The notes beneath the pieces were generated by a model that saw only the letters and a program-made list of their open reading frames with translations, had not been told where the DNA came from and ran no database searches. From Kerstersia similis (lineage in GTDB: Bacteria > Pseudomonadota > Gammaproteobacteria > Burkholderiales > Burkholderiaceae_B), in NCBI RefSeq assembly GCF_965139615.1, contig NZ_CBCSIQ010000003.1, positions 1 through 64,000 on the forward strand: a stretch of 64,000 nucleotides of DNA. Direction: 5' to 3'. The translations under genes and the position numbers were made by a program. Below are positions 44,906 through 54,289 of this stretch, piece after piece; positions within the stretch are counted from its first letter, which is position 1, and each line of letters opens with the position of its first letter.

Positions 44906-44979
44906 GGCAGACGCCGGTGCAAACAGCCCCAAACCCGCCCGGCCCGTTAAAATGCTGCGCTTTGACCGGCCTTCCCGTC

Positions 44980-46359
44980 ATGCAAACCGCCCCCCTGCCC
45001 CACCCAGCCGCGTCCGCCGAAGCGCCGCGCCAGGACCTGATCTACGGCCCTGACGACCGCCCCTCGCCGCCCGTCGCCTTCATTGCCGCCCTGCAACACC
45101 TGCTGGCCATCCTGGTACCCATCGTCACCCCCGGCCTGCTCATCTGCCAGGCGCTGGGCGTCTCCAGCCGCGACACGACGCTCATCGTCTCCATGTCGCT
45201 GGTCATCTCCGGCATTGCCACCTGGCTGCAATGCCGCCGTTTCGGCCCGCTGGGCGCGGGCCTGCTGATCGTGCAAGGCACAAGCTTCAACTTCGTCGGA
45301 CCGCTGATCGCCGGCGGCAGCGTCATGGTCAAGCAAGGCACGCCGGTCGAAGCCGTCATGGCTGCCATCTTTGGCGTCGTCATTGCCGGCTCCTTCATTG
45401 AAATGGGCGTCTCGCGCATCCTGCCCTTCATCAAACGGCTCATCACGCCGCTGGTCACCGGCATCGTCGTCCTGCTCATCGGCCTGACCCTCATCAAGGT
45501 CGGCCTCATCAGCATGGGCGGCGGCTACAGCGCCATGCAGAACGGCACCTTTGCCAATGGTGAAAACCTGATCCTCTCCGGCCTGGTGCTGGGCGCCATC
45601 ATCGTCCTCAACCGGGTACCGGTCGTCTGGGTGCGCAGCACAGCGCTGGTGCTGGCGCTGATACTGGGCTACCTGGTCGCTGGCTGGATGGGCCGCCTGG
45701 ACTTCACCGGCGCCCGCGAAGCAGCGATCTTCCAGGTTCCCACCCCGCTGCACTTCGGCCTGGGCTTTTCCTGGTCGCTCTTCGTGCCCATGCTCATCAT
45801 CTACCTCGTCACCTCGCTGGAAGCCATCGGCGACATCACCGCCACCAGCAAAGTCTCGCGCGAACCGGTAGATGGGCCGGTCTGGATGCAGCGCATCAAG
45901 GGCGGCGTACTCGTCAACGGCGCCAACTCCCTGCTGGCAGGCGTCTTCAACACCTTCCCCAGCTCTGTCTTTGCGCAAAACAACGGCGTCATCCAGCTCA
46001 CCGGCATTGCCAGCCGCCATGTAGGCATCTGGATCGCCGCCATGCTCATCCTCCTGGGCCTCTTCCCCAGCGTTGCGGGCGTCCTGCAAGCCGTACCCGA
46101 ACCCGTCCTGGGCGGCGCGGCCATGGTCATGTTTGGCGCGGTAGCCGCATCGGGCATCAACATCCTGGCCGGCATCAACCTCGACCGCCGCGCCCTGCTC
46201 ATCATCGCCGTCTCGCTGGCGCTGGGGCTGGGCGTCTCGCAAGTGCCTGAAATCCTCAGCCACCTGCCGCAAGCGATCAAAAACGTCCTGGAATCCGGCG
46301 TAGCGACCGGCGGCATCAGCGCGCTGCTGCTGAACTGGTTCCTGCCGGAGAAGAAGTGA
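44980..46359 (+). CDS. NCS2-family nucleobase (xanthine/uracil-type) permease
   Basis: A 459-aa inner-membrane symporter with about 14 hydrophobic segments. The NCS2 motifs are present: QGTSFNFVGPLIAGG near 110, the glutamate helix SLEAIGDITATSKVSREP near 290, and NTFPSSVFAQNNGVIQLTGIASRHVG near 330. The QNNG-type motif and GDITATS favour a purine (xanthine/uric acid) carrier, but the exact base is uncertain. Divergent from htpG. A strong hairpin follows. Confidence 0.88.
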   Translation: MQTAPLPHPAASAEAPRQDLIYGPDDRPSPPVAFIAALQHLLAILVPIVTPGLLICQALGVSSRDTTLIVSMSLVISGIATWLQCRRFGPLGAGLLIVQGTSFNFVGPLIAGGSVMVKQGTPVEAVMAAIFGVVIAGSFIEMGVSRILPFIKRLITPLVTGIVVLLIGLTLIKVGLISMGGGYSAMQNGTFANGENLILSGLVLGAIIVLNRVPVVWVRSTALVLALILGYLVAGWMGRLDFTGAREAAIFQVPTPLHFGLGFSWSLFVPMLIIYLVTSLEAIGDITATSKVSREPVDGPVWMQRIKGGVLVNGANSLLAGVFNTFPSSVFAQNNGVIQLTGIASRHVGIWIAAMLILLGLFPSVAGVLQAVPEPVLGGAAMVMFGAVAASGINILAGINLDRRALLIIAVSLALGLGVSQVPEILSHLPQAIKNVLESGVATGGISALLLNWFLPEKK

Positions 46360-46363
46360 ACCC

Positions 46364-46400
46364 ACGAACTGCCTGCGCCATCGTGGCGCAGGCAGTTCGT
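46364..46400 (+). terminator. Perfect 17-bp-stem hairpin after the NCS2 permease gene
   Basis: ACGAACTGCCTGCGCCA and its exact reverse complement flank a 3-nt TCG loop, 5 bp after the stop codon. No T-tract follows. Confidence 0.65.
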
Positions 46401-46725
46401 CAGCACACAGCCAGAGCCCCCGTGACCAGCACACGACAGAGCTTCCCAGGCTCTCTTCTATGATGTGATGGGACACGTAATAGCGCCGCCAGCACGAAAC
46501 GCGTGGGGATCTCGTTCGCATTCGACACGCTTCCTTCCGATGCACAGACTCGCTCCAAGTAAACAGCGCCGCTACTCGTCTTAGCGGGACGGGAACCCGA
46601 TCTCCGAGCCCGCAAACCCATACGCAATACTCGCTCCCAACTGCGCGGCATACCGTGCAGTAACAAGAAATCAATGCTCCTGCTCCCGTATTACTGGACA
46701 AAGATGCCTTTTCCATTAAAAATAC
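46401..46725. other. Non-coding or decayed stretch at the left border of the catabolic cluster
   Basis: About 325 bp with visibly lower GC and no credible gene. An 88-codon open frame on the minus strand (46400-46666) is not recognisable and has no good ribosome binding site. The abrupt change of composition right after the NCS2 terminator suggests a junction with imported DNA or a decayed remnant. Confidence 0.4.
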
Positions 46726-46740
46726 GATGCATCATATATC
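46726..46740. promoter_or_regulatory. Cluster operator, site 1 (before the SDR gene)
   Basis: On the minus strand GATATATGATGCATC. On the plus strand ATGCAT-C-ATATAT, i.e. two of the three blocks of the complete palindrome at 54290-54309. It ends 18 bp before the SDR start codon, overlapping the likely transcription start. Confidence 0.7.
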
Positions 46741-46758
46741 TTACACAGGAGACAGAGA

Positions 46759-47469
46759 ATGAGTGATCTGCATACTCGCCGGATTGCTGTTATCACTGGT
46801 GGAGGTACTGGTATTGGTCTGGCATGCGCACGCTGGTTCGCAGACCACGGACACGATGTACTGTGTCTGGGCCTAGCCCGCGAAGAAGCCTGGACGGAAT
46901 CGCTGCAATTCGCAGAAACAGACATCACCAACGAAGAAGAAGTCAATCAGAGCATTGCGGATCTGCCGCACATCAACGTCCTGGTCAACGCGGCTGGCGT
47001 CATCCTGCATGACAAACACGAATTTCGGCCTGACGGGTTTCGCAAGGTAGTGGACGTCAACCTCAACGGTTCGATGATTTCCACCCAGGCTTGCGTCGAG
47101 AAGCTGGCGCGTGCGCAAGGCTCTGTCATTAATGTGGCATCCATGTGGAGCTACTTCGGATCCCCCAACAATCCAGCCTATGCCGCGAGCAAAGGTGGAG
47201 TCGTACAACTGACACGCTCATACGCCGTCCACTTGGCACCGCGGCAAGTTCGCGTCAATGCCGTTGCGCCCGGCTGGATCGAAACCCGCCTGTCCTCTGG
47301 CGCGTTGCATAACCCCGAACGGGCAGGACCGATCATGGCCCGTATCCCTATGGGTCGTTGGGGACAGCCCGAGGACGTCGCGCGCGTCGTGGGGTTTCTC
47401 GCCTCGGACGACGCACGTTACGTCACGGGCGCCATCATTCCCGTCGATGGCGGCTTTGGCATTGCCTGA
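46759..47469 (+). CDS. SDR-family NAD(P)-dependent oxidoreductase
   Basis: A 236-aa short-chain dehydrogenase: TGGGTGIG (13-20) for cofactor binding, NAAG (77-80), catalytic Ser128, Tyr141 and Lys145 (YAASK), and the C-terminal GRWGQPEDVARVVGFLASDDARYVTG. Such enzymes oxidise sugar alcohols, hydroxy acids or similar. CAGGAGACAGAG precedes the ATG. First gene of the catabolic cluster, with operator site 1 directly in front; the liv-type operon follows after 83 bp behind its own operator. Substrate unknown. Confidence 0.88.
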   Translation: MSDLHTRRIAVITGGGTGIGLACARWFADHGHDVLCLGLAREEAWTESLQFAETDITNEEEVNQSIADLPHINVLVNAAGVILHDKHEFRPDGFRKVVDVNLNGSMISTQACVEKLARAQGSVINVASMWSYFGSPNNPAYAASKGGVVQLTRSYAVHLAPRQVRVNAVAPGWIETRLSSGALHNPERAGPIMARIPMGRWGQPEDVARVVGFLASDDARYVTGAIIPVDGGFGIA

Positions 47470-47512
47470 AATGACGGGAAACCCCGCATCGCGGCATCGC
47501 CATATAAAAAAT

Positions 47513-47527
47513 AAAATATCATATATC
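47513..47527. promoter_or_regulatory. Cluster operator, site 2 (before the ABC transporter operon)
   Basis: On the minus strand GATATATGATATTTT: the ten-base core GATATATGAT is identical to the other three sites, while the tail is not. On the plus strand the core continues into TTATA, like the TTA after site 1. It lies 25 bp before the start codon of the binding-protein gene. Confidence 0.65.
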
Positions 47528-47552
47528 TTATAACAAGCATCAGGAGAGAGAC

Positions 47553-48812
47553 ATGCAGAAGCGACGTACCCTGAAAGCATTGATCGCTGCCAGCCTGCTG
47601 GCAGGCTTCACAACAGCGGCCCCCCTTGCAACTGCTGCCGAAGATATTGTCATCGGTGCTGTCCTGCCCTTGTCAGGGGGCTCGGCGACGATAGGCAACC
47701 AAACCCGCACTGGTCTCCAGATCGCTATTGACCAGATCAATGCAGCTGGCGGTATCACATCCAAGGGCGGCGCCAAGATCCGTCTCATCTTTGCAGATTC
47801 ACAATCCCGTCCCGACGTCGGTGCATCTGAAACAGAACGACTGATCCAAAGCGAAAACGTTGCCGCACTCGTCGGCGCTTACAACAGCGCAGTCACTTTC
47901 CCAGCCTCCGAGGTCGCGGAACGCTACAAGACACCCTGGCTCGTATCGGGTTCAGTAAAGAACGAAATCACGGAACGCAACTTCCGCTACATTTTCCGCC
48001 CCGGTAATAAAGCGACCTACGACGCTCGCGAACAGCTCGACGCAATCACTCTGTTGAAGGAAGAAACCGGCAAAGGCCCTCAGCGCTTGGGCCTGTTCTA
48101 CGAAGGGACGGATTGGGGTCGATCACATGCGGCTGTCGTCAAACAATTGGCCAAAGAGCAAGGCTACGACATCGTGCTCGATGAAGCCTTTCCGCCCAAC
48201 CAAATGGATTTCACTGCCCAGTTGCTAAAGATCCGCTCCACACGTCCTGAAGCGCTGATTATTGCCGCCTATCCATCCGACCATATTCTCTTCAACAAGC
48301 AGTTACACCAGAACCGCATCAACCTGCCCTATGGCCTGCACTCCGTAGGCGGTGGTGCCGAAGATCCTGGTTTCTACAAGGCCGTGCCACAAGCAGCCAT
48401 CGACTATATGTTCGTACAGGAAGATGCACAGGTGGATCGCCTGAAAACAGAAACCGACCCGCTCGTGCTGGCAGCCAATGCAGCCTTCCACAAAGCCTTG
48501 GGTTACGACATCAATTCCTATGGTGCCCACGGCTACTCCGGCGGCTACATCCTCGCAGATGTGCTGGAACGTGCAAAATCCAGTAGCCGCGAAGATATTC
48601 GGAATGCCCTGGCAAGCACCAACATCACCACTGGCCCGGCGCTCATGAATGGCTACCAGCGCATCGCCTTCGACGAACATGGACAAAACGTCGATGCGCA
48701 CGGAGTGATATCCCAGAACCTGAATGGTGAACGACTGACCATCTGGCCGCGTGCAAACCGCGCTGACACCACCCAACCTGTCTGGCCCGTTCCTGACTGG
48801 AATCAACGCTAA
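47553..48812 (+). CDS. ABC transporter substrate-binding protein, Leu/Ile/Val-binding family
   Basis: A 419-aa periplasmic binding protein with a signal peptide (about 28 residues; LIAASLLAGFTTAAPLATAA) and the type I fold of LivK-like proteins (IVIGAVLPLSGGSATIGNQTR at the mature N-terminus; GLFYEGTDWGRSHAAVVKQLA mid-protein). Members bind amino acids, but also aromatic or aliphatic acids, amides and other small polar compounds. CAGGAGAGAGAC precedes the ATG. First gene of a five-gene transport operon under operator site 2. Confidence 0.88.
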   Translation: MQKRRTLKALIAASLLAGFTTAAPLATAAEDIVIGAVLPLSGGSATIGNQTRTGLQIAIDQINAAGGITSKGGAKIRLIFADSQSRPDVGASETERLIQSENVAALVGAYNSAVTFPASEVAERYKTPWLVSGSVKNEITERNFRYIFRPGNKATYDAREQLDAITLLKEETGKGPQRLGLFYEGTDWGRSHAAVVKQLAKEQGYDIVLDEAFPPNQMDFTAQLLKIRSTRPEALIIAAYPSDHILFNKQLHQNRINLPYGLHSVGGGAEDPGFYKAVPQAAIDYMFVQEDAQVDRLKTETDPLVLAANAAFHKALGYDINSYGAHGYSGGYILADVLERAKSSSREDIRNALASTNITTGPALMNGYQRIAFDEHGQNVDAHGVISQNLNGERLTIWPRANRADTTQPVWPVPDWNQR

Positions 48813-48904
48813 TTCCTCGCGCCCTGGACTGAGTGCCGGGGCCAATAGCGCCATCATCCGGACACTACCGGCCTTCTCCATCCCCCCACAGACATGGGAG
48901 TGCC

Positions 48905-49801
48905 ATGGATCCCCTCATCCTATTCTTTGCGCTGGTCAACGGCCTATTGGTCGGCTGCCTCTATGGCGGAGTCGCCCTCGGCCTCAGTCTGATCTTCGGA
49001 GTCTTGCGCGTCATCAACTTTGCCCATGGCTCGTTCCTGATGCTAGCCATGTATGCGTCCTACTACTTGTGGGATCGCTTTGGCATGCACCCATACCTGT
49101 CAGGCGTCGTGGTCGCACCGGCCCTATTTCTGATCGGTTACGCCGTACAGGCGCGAGTCATCGCCCCGCTGTTTAATCGTGAACGGGCCATGGTAGTCGA
49201 ACCACTAAGCGCCCTGCTGGTCACCGCCGGGGTATATCTCGTCATCGACAACCTAGTGTTGATGTACTTCGGGCCCGACGTACGAACGGTCTCCGTGGAC
49301 ATTGCCGGTGAGTCGCTGTTCCTGATGGGCTTGCCCGTCAGCCTGCCGCGCCTGATCGCCGCCCTGTCTGCCATCGCCATCGCCCTGGCCCTGTCGTTCT
49401 GGCTGCGCCACAGCGACCTCGGGCGCTCGGTACGCGCCACCGCCCAGAATCGCGACGCTGCCGCACTCTCCGGCATCAATGTCCGCAATATCTACAACGT
49501 GACCTTCGGCCTAGGCTGCGCCATTGTCGGTCTGTTCGGAACGCTGATGATCGTCTTCCTTCCGGTCAAGCCAACAACCGGCCTAGCCTTCGGCATCAAA
49601 TCGTTCCTGGTAGTCGTGCTAGGCGGCATCGGCTCGATCTCCGGCTCGCTAGTTGGAGGCATCGTACTGGGCATATTCGAATCCATCGCCTCCCAGTTCG
49701 TCACGGCAACGTCTGCGGCAATGTTCTCCTTCGGCCTGTTCATCGCCGTCCTGCTGTTCCGTCCCAGCGGCATCATGGGCGCCAAACTCTCAAAACGGTA
49801 A
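48905..49801 (+). CDS. Branched-chain-type ABC transporter permease (LivH-like)
   Basis: A 298-aa inner-membrane permease with about eight helices. The N-terminal NGLLVGCLYGGVALGLSLIFGVLRVINFAHG is the LivH signature (read in parts), and NRDAAALSGINVRNIYNVTFGLG is the cytoplasmic coupling loop. The ATG at 48905 follows GGGAGTGCC. CTA/TTG-type codons are more frequent than in the chromosomal genes to the left. Confidence 0.9.
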   Translation: MDPLILFFALVNGLLVGCLYGGVALGLSLIFGVLRVINFAHGSFLMLAMYASYYLWDRFGMHPYLSGVVVAPALFLIGYAVQARVIAPLFNRERAMVVEPLSALLVTAGVYLVIDNLVLMYFGPDVRTVSVDIAGESLFLMGLPVSLPRLIAALSAIAIALALSFWLRHSDLGRSVRATAQNRDAAALSGINVRNIYNVTFGLGCAIVGLFGTLMIVFLPVKPTTGLAFGIKSFLVVVLGGIGSISGSLVGGIVLGIFESIASQFVTATSAAMFSFGLFIAVLLFRPSGIMGAKLSKR

Positions 49802-49812
49802 GCGGGGACAAC

Positions 49813-50808
49813 ATGATCAATTCCTTACATCCGCGCAGGCCACTGTTCTGGCTGGCCATTGCATTGCTCGCCAGCCTGGCTCTACCGCTGGCCGTCAACA
49901 ACGCCTATGCGCTGCATTCCATCACTATGATCCTGTACTTCGCGTACATGGCCACAGCCTGGAACTTCGTCTGCGGCTACGTAGGCCAGCTATCGCTGGG
50001 CCATTCGGTGTTTGGCGGTGTTGCCGGATATGTCACTGTCTTGCTGTTCACCCAGGCTGGCCTGACACCCTGGCTGGGTATGCTGGCCGGCGGCCTCATC
50101 GCGGCGCTGCTCTCGGTTTGCATCGGCTGGCCTACATTCCGCCTGCGCGGCCCATACTTCACGCTAACCACTATCGCTTTTGCAGAAATCCTGCGCATCT
50201 GGTTCGAAAACACCGATTCGTTCCTGGGTATCCCGCTCAAAGGCGCAGAAGGTCTGGTCGTCCCCCTAGTGGGCGATAGCTGGGCCGCTTTCCAATTCAA
50301 CAGCAAGGTACCCTACTACTACATCATCCTTATCATGCTGTGCCTGGCCATGGCGGCCACGGCCTGGATGGAGCGTTCGCGTTTAGGCTACTACTTGAAA
50401 GCCATCCGGGGCGACAACGACGCCGCGGAATCGCTGGGCATCAACCCAACACGCTACAGCCTGATCGCACTAGCGATCAGCGCCTTCATGTCCGGTTTGG
50501 GCGGTGCTTTTTTTGCGCAATTCTTCCGATATATCAATCCGGAACGCAATATGGGCATAGACCTTTCCATCGACATGGCAGTCATGGCCATCGTCGGCGG
50601 GCAAGGGACAGTATTCGGCCCAGCACTGGGTGCCTTCCTTCTGCACCCCATTGCCGAAGCGATACGCAGCTGGTTCGGAGGTAGTGTACTGGGCCTGCAC
50701 CTGGTGATATATGGCGTTGTCCTGATCCTGGCTGTCACCTATCTGCCCAAGGGCTTGATCGACCTGATCACACGCAAACGACACTCTTCCCGGGAGAAAA
50801 AGCAATGA
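49813..50808 (+). CDS. Branched-chain-type ABC transporter permease (LivM-like)
   Basis: A 331-aa permease with about ten helices, partner of the LivH-like protein. WNFVCGYVGQLSLGHSVFGGVAGY is the LivM signature (read in parts), and AIRGDNDAAESLGINPTRYSLIALAISA is the coupling loop. It starts 11 bp after the LivH-like gene and overlaps the next gene by 4 bp (ATGA). Confidence 0.9.
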   Translation: MINSLHPRRPLFWLAIALLASLALPLAVNNAYALHSITMILYFAYMATAWNFVCGYVGQLSLGHSVFGGVAGYVTVLLFTQAGLTPWLGMLAGGLIAALLSVCIGWPTFRLRGPYFTLTTIAFAEILRIWFENTDSFLGIPLKGAEGLVVPLVGDSWAAFQFNSKVPYYYIILIMLCLAMAATAWMERSRLGYYLKAIRGDNDAAESLGINPTRYSLIALAISAFMSGLGGAFFAQFFRYINPERNMGIDLSIDMAVMAIVGGQGTVFGPALGAFLLHPIAEAIRSWFGGSVLGLHLVIYGVVLILAVTYLPKGLIDLITRKRHSSREKKQ

Positions 50809-51548
50809 CCAGCCCTTCCCCGCTATTGCAGGTCAGCCAGATCAGCAAACGCTTCGGCGGCCTGCAGGCTGTCAGCGAACTGTCCTTCGATCTGCACCCC
50901 GGAGAAATCCTGGCCCTACTAGGCCCAAATGGCGCTGGCAAGACCACGGCGTTCAACATGGTCTCAGGCGTGATCCGCCCCGACACCGGCAGTATCCGCT
51001 TCGACGGCCAAGCAATAACCGGCATGCCGCCCTACCGGGTTTGCCGGCTGGGGCTGGGACGCACGTTCCAGCTTTCCAAGCCGTTCGGCTCACTCAGTGT
51101 CATCGAAAACATCATGGTTGGCGGCTTCTCGCACTCCTCCGACCGGCGCACCATCCGGCGTGAGGCCGAAGAAATCGCCACCTTCCTGGGTATGGAACAA
51201 GTGGCCGAACGCGACGCCCACGACATCACGGCCTTCGACCGCCGCAAACTGGAACTCGGACGTGCCATGGCCACCCGGCCCAGGCTGCTGCTAATGGACG
51301 AAGTGGTGGCTGGCGCCACCCCCACGGAAGCCATGGAAATGGTGAATCTGGTCAAACGTGTACGCGAACGCGGCACATCCGTCCTTATCGTCGAACATGT
51401 CATGAAAGTCATCATGAGCTTGGCAGACCGTGTGATCGTCATGGATCATGGCAAGCTGATTGCCAACGGCGCACCGCGCGAAGTCGTCAACCAGCCTGAA
51501 GTACTCACCGCCTACTTTGGAGAAGACTATGTCCAAGCCCGCGCTTGA
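50805..51548 (+). CDS. ABC transporter ATP-binding protein (LivG-like), unusual signature motif
   Basis: A 247-aa ATPase with Walker A GPNGAGKTT near residue 39 and Walker B LLLMDE. Where LivG proteins usually have an LSGGQ/LxxGQ-like signature, this one reads DITAFDRRKLELGRAMA, and Walker B continues DEVVAGATPTE instead of DEP-AG-NP. The C-terminal HGKLIANGAPREVV and the tail are normal for LivG. The signature may be functionally altered, or the subunit may rely on the intact LivF partner. Confidence 0.86.
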   Translation: MTSPSPLLQVSQISKRFGGLQAVSELSFDLHPGEILALLGPNGAGKTTAFNMVSGVIRPDTGSIRFDGQAITGMPPYRVCRLGLGRTFQLSKPFGSLSVIENIMVGGFSHSSDRRTIRREAEEIATFLGMEQVAERDAHDITAFDRRKLELGRAMATRPRLLLMDEVVAGATPTEAMEMVNLVKRVRERGTSVLIVEHVMKVIMSLADRVIVMDHGKLIANGAPREVVNQPEVLTAYFGEDYVQARA

Positions 51549-52245
51549 GATCCGCAACCTGTGGGCGGGCTATACGGATATGCCGGTTCTGCGAGGCATC
51601 AACCTGACCCTTGAGCCTGGCAGCATCGTGGCACTCATCGGCGCTAACGGCGCAGGCAAAAGCACCCTGCTACGCACCATTTCCGGGCTGCTGATGCCGA
51701 CACAGGGCGACATCATGCTATTCGGAGAACCGTTGGGCGCACTGCCGGCCCACCGTATTGTCGAAAGCGGCTTTGTGCAATCACCTGAAGGAAAGCAACT
51801 CTTCCTCGAAATGAGCATCCGCGAAAACCTTCTGATAGGTGCCACTAACCGCCGCGCACATGCCCGACGAGAGCAAACACTGAAAGAAGTCTTCGAGCTG
51901 TTCCCTATCCTGGAAGAACGCCAGCACCTGGCAGCATCCACATTATCGGGAGGACAACAGCAAATGGTGGCCGTCGGACGTGCGCTAATGGCCCTGCCGC
52001 GTGTATTGGCGCTAGATGAGCCCTCTCTAGGCCTAGCCCCAATCATGGTCAACCGACTGTTCGAATCCATTGCCAAAATCCGCGAACGCAACCTGACCAT
52101 CCTGATTATCGAGCAGAATGTTTTCCAGGTACTCGAAATGGCTGACATCGGGCATGTGCTCGAAAATGGTGAAATCACCCTCTCAGGCACAGGGCCAGAA
52201 CTGCTGGGTAACGACTACCTCCGTACCACTTATCTGGGCCTGTAA
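51529..52245 (+). CDS. ABC transporter ATP-binding protein (LivF-like)
   Basis: A 238-aa ATPase with Walker A GANGAGKSTLLRTISG, an intact signature LSGGQQQMVAVGRALMA, Walker B VLALDEPSLGLAP and the LivF C-terminus (VLENGEITLSGTGPELLGNDYLRTTYLGL, in parts). Its ATG at 51529 lies 20 nt inside the LivG-like gene, preceded by GGAGAAGACT. Last gene of the transporter operon; convergent with the gntR gene. Confidence 0.92.
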   Translation: MSKPALEIRNLWAGYTDMPVLRGINLTLEPGSIVALIGANGAGKSTLLRTISGLLMPTQGDIMLFGEPLGALPAHRIVESGFVQSPEGKQLFLEMSIRENLLIGATNRRAHARREQTLKEVFELFPILEERQHLAASTLSGGQQQMVAVGRALMALPRVLALDEPSLGLAPIMVNRLFESIAKIRERNLTILIIEQNVFQVLEMADIGHVLENGEITLSGTGPELLGNDYLRTTYLGL

Positions 52246-52385
52246 CGGCAACCAGCCTGCCGACACCATATCTTCGGCGGGCTGGATACGCTCCTGGGGC
52301 TGATTGCTCCCAGGATTGACAGATCCGCGGGCCAAAATCATCCACGAATGCCCCTCACCAGAGCTAGTCAGCCCCTCCTCAGACC

Positions 52386-53081
52386 TCATACCTGTGCAGG
52401 CTGGGGCCCCGAGAGCTGGTCCTGTTCGATCGCGTCGATCCACACATTGCTCCAGCGGATATCCTGCTGCAAGGCTTCACGAGCAGCTTCGGGGTCTTTT
52501 CGCCGGAACGCCGCCAAAACATCGTAGTGGGGATGCCGTTTGGTAGATACCTGCCGCCGCGGCATCCGGCTGTGAAACATATTCAGCACCGGTCCCATCT
52601 GAACCCACATATTTTCGACAATAGCCTCAATCGTCGGTTTGGCTGCAATCGTCACGATACCAAAGTGAAAATCACGATTGCGCACCGCTGCCAGACGCGG
52701 GTCATTAGCCTCGACGGCCTCGATAAACGCGTCCTGCAGACGCTCCATGTGAGCCAGTTGATCAGGCGTGATAATTTGTGCCGCATGTTCCGCCGCTGCG
52801 CCTTCCAATAGCAAACGCACTTGCTGTACTTCGCGTAACTTGGCAGCATTCAGCGCTGGCACAATCACTGCTGTCGCAGCTCGCATTTCCAGCGCCTGCT
52901 CACTGACCAAACGGAAGATAGCTTCGCGCACAGGCGTAATGCTGGTACCCAGCTCCGCCGCTAGCGTCGCGATACGCAACCGCTCGCCCGGCTCATATTG
53001 GCCGTCGATCAGGGCGCTGCGGATCTGGCGGTAGATCCGCATCGAGAGATTTTCTTTTTCAACCTGTTTGAGTTCAGCCAT
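52386..53081 (-). CDS. GntR-family (FCD-type) transcriptional regulator
   Basis: A 231-aa regulator: winged helix near residues 14-75 (IYRQIRSALIDGQYEPGERL and TSITPVREAIFRL are the GntR hallmarks) and an all-helical FCD ligand domain (NRDFHFGIVTIA, and the HYDVLAAFRRKDPEAAREAL helix pair). FCD regulators sense small carboxylic acids or sugars' breakdown products. It is transcribed away from operator site 3, which suggests autoregulation, and the same site precedes the other units. It is the only regulator gene in the cluster. Confidence 0.9.
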   Translation of the reverse strand: MAELKQVEKENLSMRIYRQIRSALIDGQYEPGERLRIATLAAELGTSITPVREAIFRLVSEQALEMRAATAVIVPALNAAKLREVQQVRLLLEGAAAEHAAQIITPDQLAHMERLQDAFIEAVEANDPRLAAVRNRDFHFGIVTIAAKPTIEAIVENMWVQMGPVLNMFHSRMPRRQVSTKRHPHYDVLAAFRRKDPEAAREALQQDIRWSNVWIDAIEQDQLSGPQPAQV

Positions 53082-53123
53082 TGTGCGAGAACGGGTGCAA
53101 ATACCCGATGCGTTCAGGTCTTA

Positions 53124-53138
53124 GATATATGATCCATG
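53124..53138. promoter_or_regulatory. Cluster operator, site 3 (before gntR)
   Basis: GATATATGATCCATG on the plus strand, differing from sites 1 and 4 by one base in the ATGCAT block. It lies 43 bp upstream of the gntR start codon (minus strand). Confidence 0.65.
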
Positions 53139-53171
53139 ATCATGGGCCTGAGGGGATTTTATACCATCGCC

Positions 53172-54254
53172 TCACAGCAACCCCGCTTCAACCTGGCGCA
53201 AGGCCTGCTCGATGTCTTCAATCGTCAACGGACGCTGAAAATTGGCGGTGTGAGGGGCCCCGTAGGTATGCAAGGCAATTTCACTGAACGCAGACGCGTC
53301 AAGCTTCTTGCCCGCGAGTTCCTGCAAACTGCGTGGCAACCCAACCTGCCCCATGAACGCCAACAGTTCGAACAATTCATCAGCTGTTGCCCCCTCAAGA
53401 ACGCGTTGCACTACCAAGCCGTATGCCACCTGGAAACCATGCGGTGCTGCTGCCGTCTCTGGCACTGCGGTCAGTCCACGCGTCACGGCATGGGAAATCG
53501 ACAAACCGCCGTTCTCAAAAGCCAGACCACTTAGCAAAACGGTTGCCTCGACCAAGCGTTCAAAGGACTCGTCCACTTCACCCCTCGCTTGAGCGCGCAG
53601 GGCAGCGGAGGCATGTCGGTACAACTGCTCCAGACAAGTACGCGCAAGCACACCGGCAATATGCAGGGGCTGCCCGCCAAATACATTGCAGCCGCCAGCA
53701 CCCATACACTGCGTCACCTCGAAATATTTGGAGAGCGCATCGCCAATCCCTGCCACCAACTGCCGCGCAGGGGCACGCACGATCACCCCTGTATCTACCA
53801 GTACAAAATCTGGATTTCCCCCCAGCAAACGCTCGACAGCCACCATATGGTGATGCTCATCATAAATAACATACACATGGCTGGTCGGTGCGTCATTGGA
53901 AGCAATCGTAGGAGCCATCGCCACCCGTGCATTCCAACCCTGCGCCAGCGCCTTGCCAGCATCCAGGCACTTGCCACCACCGGCTGCCAACACAAGATCC
54001 GGCACCTCTCCCACGTTCAAATCACGCAAACGTGCCAACTCCGCATACGTCACCTCGCCGCCAAACACTACCCGCTGCAGCTCAACGCCATGCTGCCGTG
54101 CACTAGCGGCAATCGCGTCGCCAACCAAACCATCGACCATCGGATCCAGTAGCACCAGCACACGCTGCGCCACCCTGGATAACTCCGCACCGACATTCGC
54201 CAGTACGCCCTCACCCTGCACATAACGGCGCGGCGCGCCAAAAATCGCAACCAT
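53172..54254 (-). CDS. GldA-like iron/zinc-containing polyol dehydrogenase
   Basis: A 360-aa dehydrogenase of the glycerol dehydrogenase group. AAGGGKCLDAGKALA (90-104) and APTIASNDAPTS bind NAD; the three metal ligands Asp172 (GIGDALSK), His255 (SISHAVTRG) and His272 (APHGFQ) sit almost exactly where GldA has them. It probably oxidises a polyol or hydroxyketone; whether glycerol is the true substrate is unclear. GAGGAGG precedes the ATG. It shares operator site 4 with the divergent transketolase genes. Confidence 0.88.
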   Translation of the reverse strand: MVAIFGAPRRYVQGEGVLANVGAELSRVAQRVLVLLDPMVDGLVGDAIAASARQHGVELQRVVFGGEVTYAELARLRDLNVGEVPDLVLAAGGGKCLDAGKALAQGWNARVAMAPTIASNDAPTSHVYVIYDEHHHMVAVERLLGGNPDFVLVDTGVIVRAPARQLVAGIGDALSKYFEVTQCMGAGGCNVFGGQPLHIAGVLARTCLEQLYRHASAALRAQARGEVDESFERLVEATVLLSGLAFENGGLSISHAVTRGLTAVPETAAAPHGFQVAYGLVVQRVLEGATADELFELLAFMGQVGLPRSLQELAGKKLDASAFSEIALHTYGAPHTANFQRPLTIEDIEQALRQVEAGLL

Positions 54255-54289
54255 GATGAATCCTCCTCGGTGATGATTGTGGTGTTTTG

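Noticed and set aside
46400..46666. 88-codon minus-strand frame at the left border of the catabolic cluster
   Set aside because: Unrecognisable, no good ribosome binding site; could be a decayed remnant, but there is not enough to call a pseudogene.
44947..46716. 589-codon open frame on the minus strand
   Set aside because: Antisense to the NCS2 permease; Asp/Glu/Gln-rich arbitrary sequence without any known motif.
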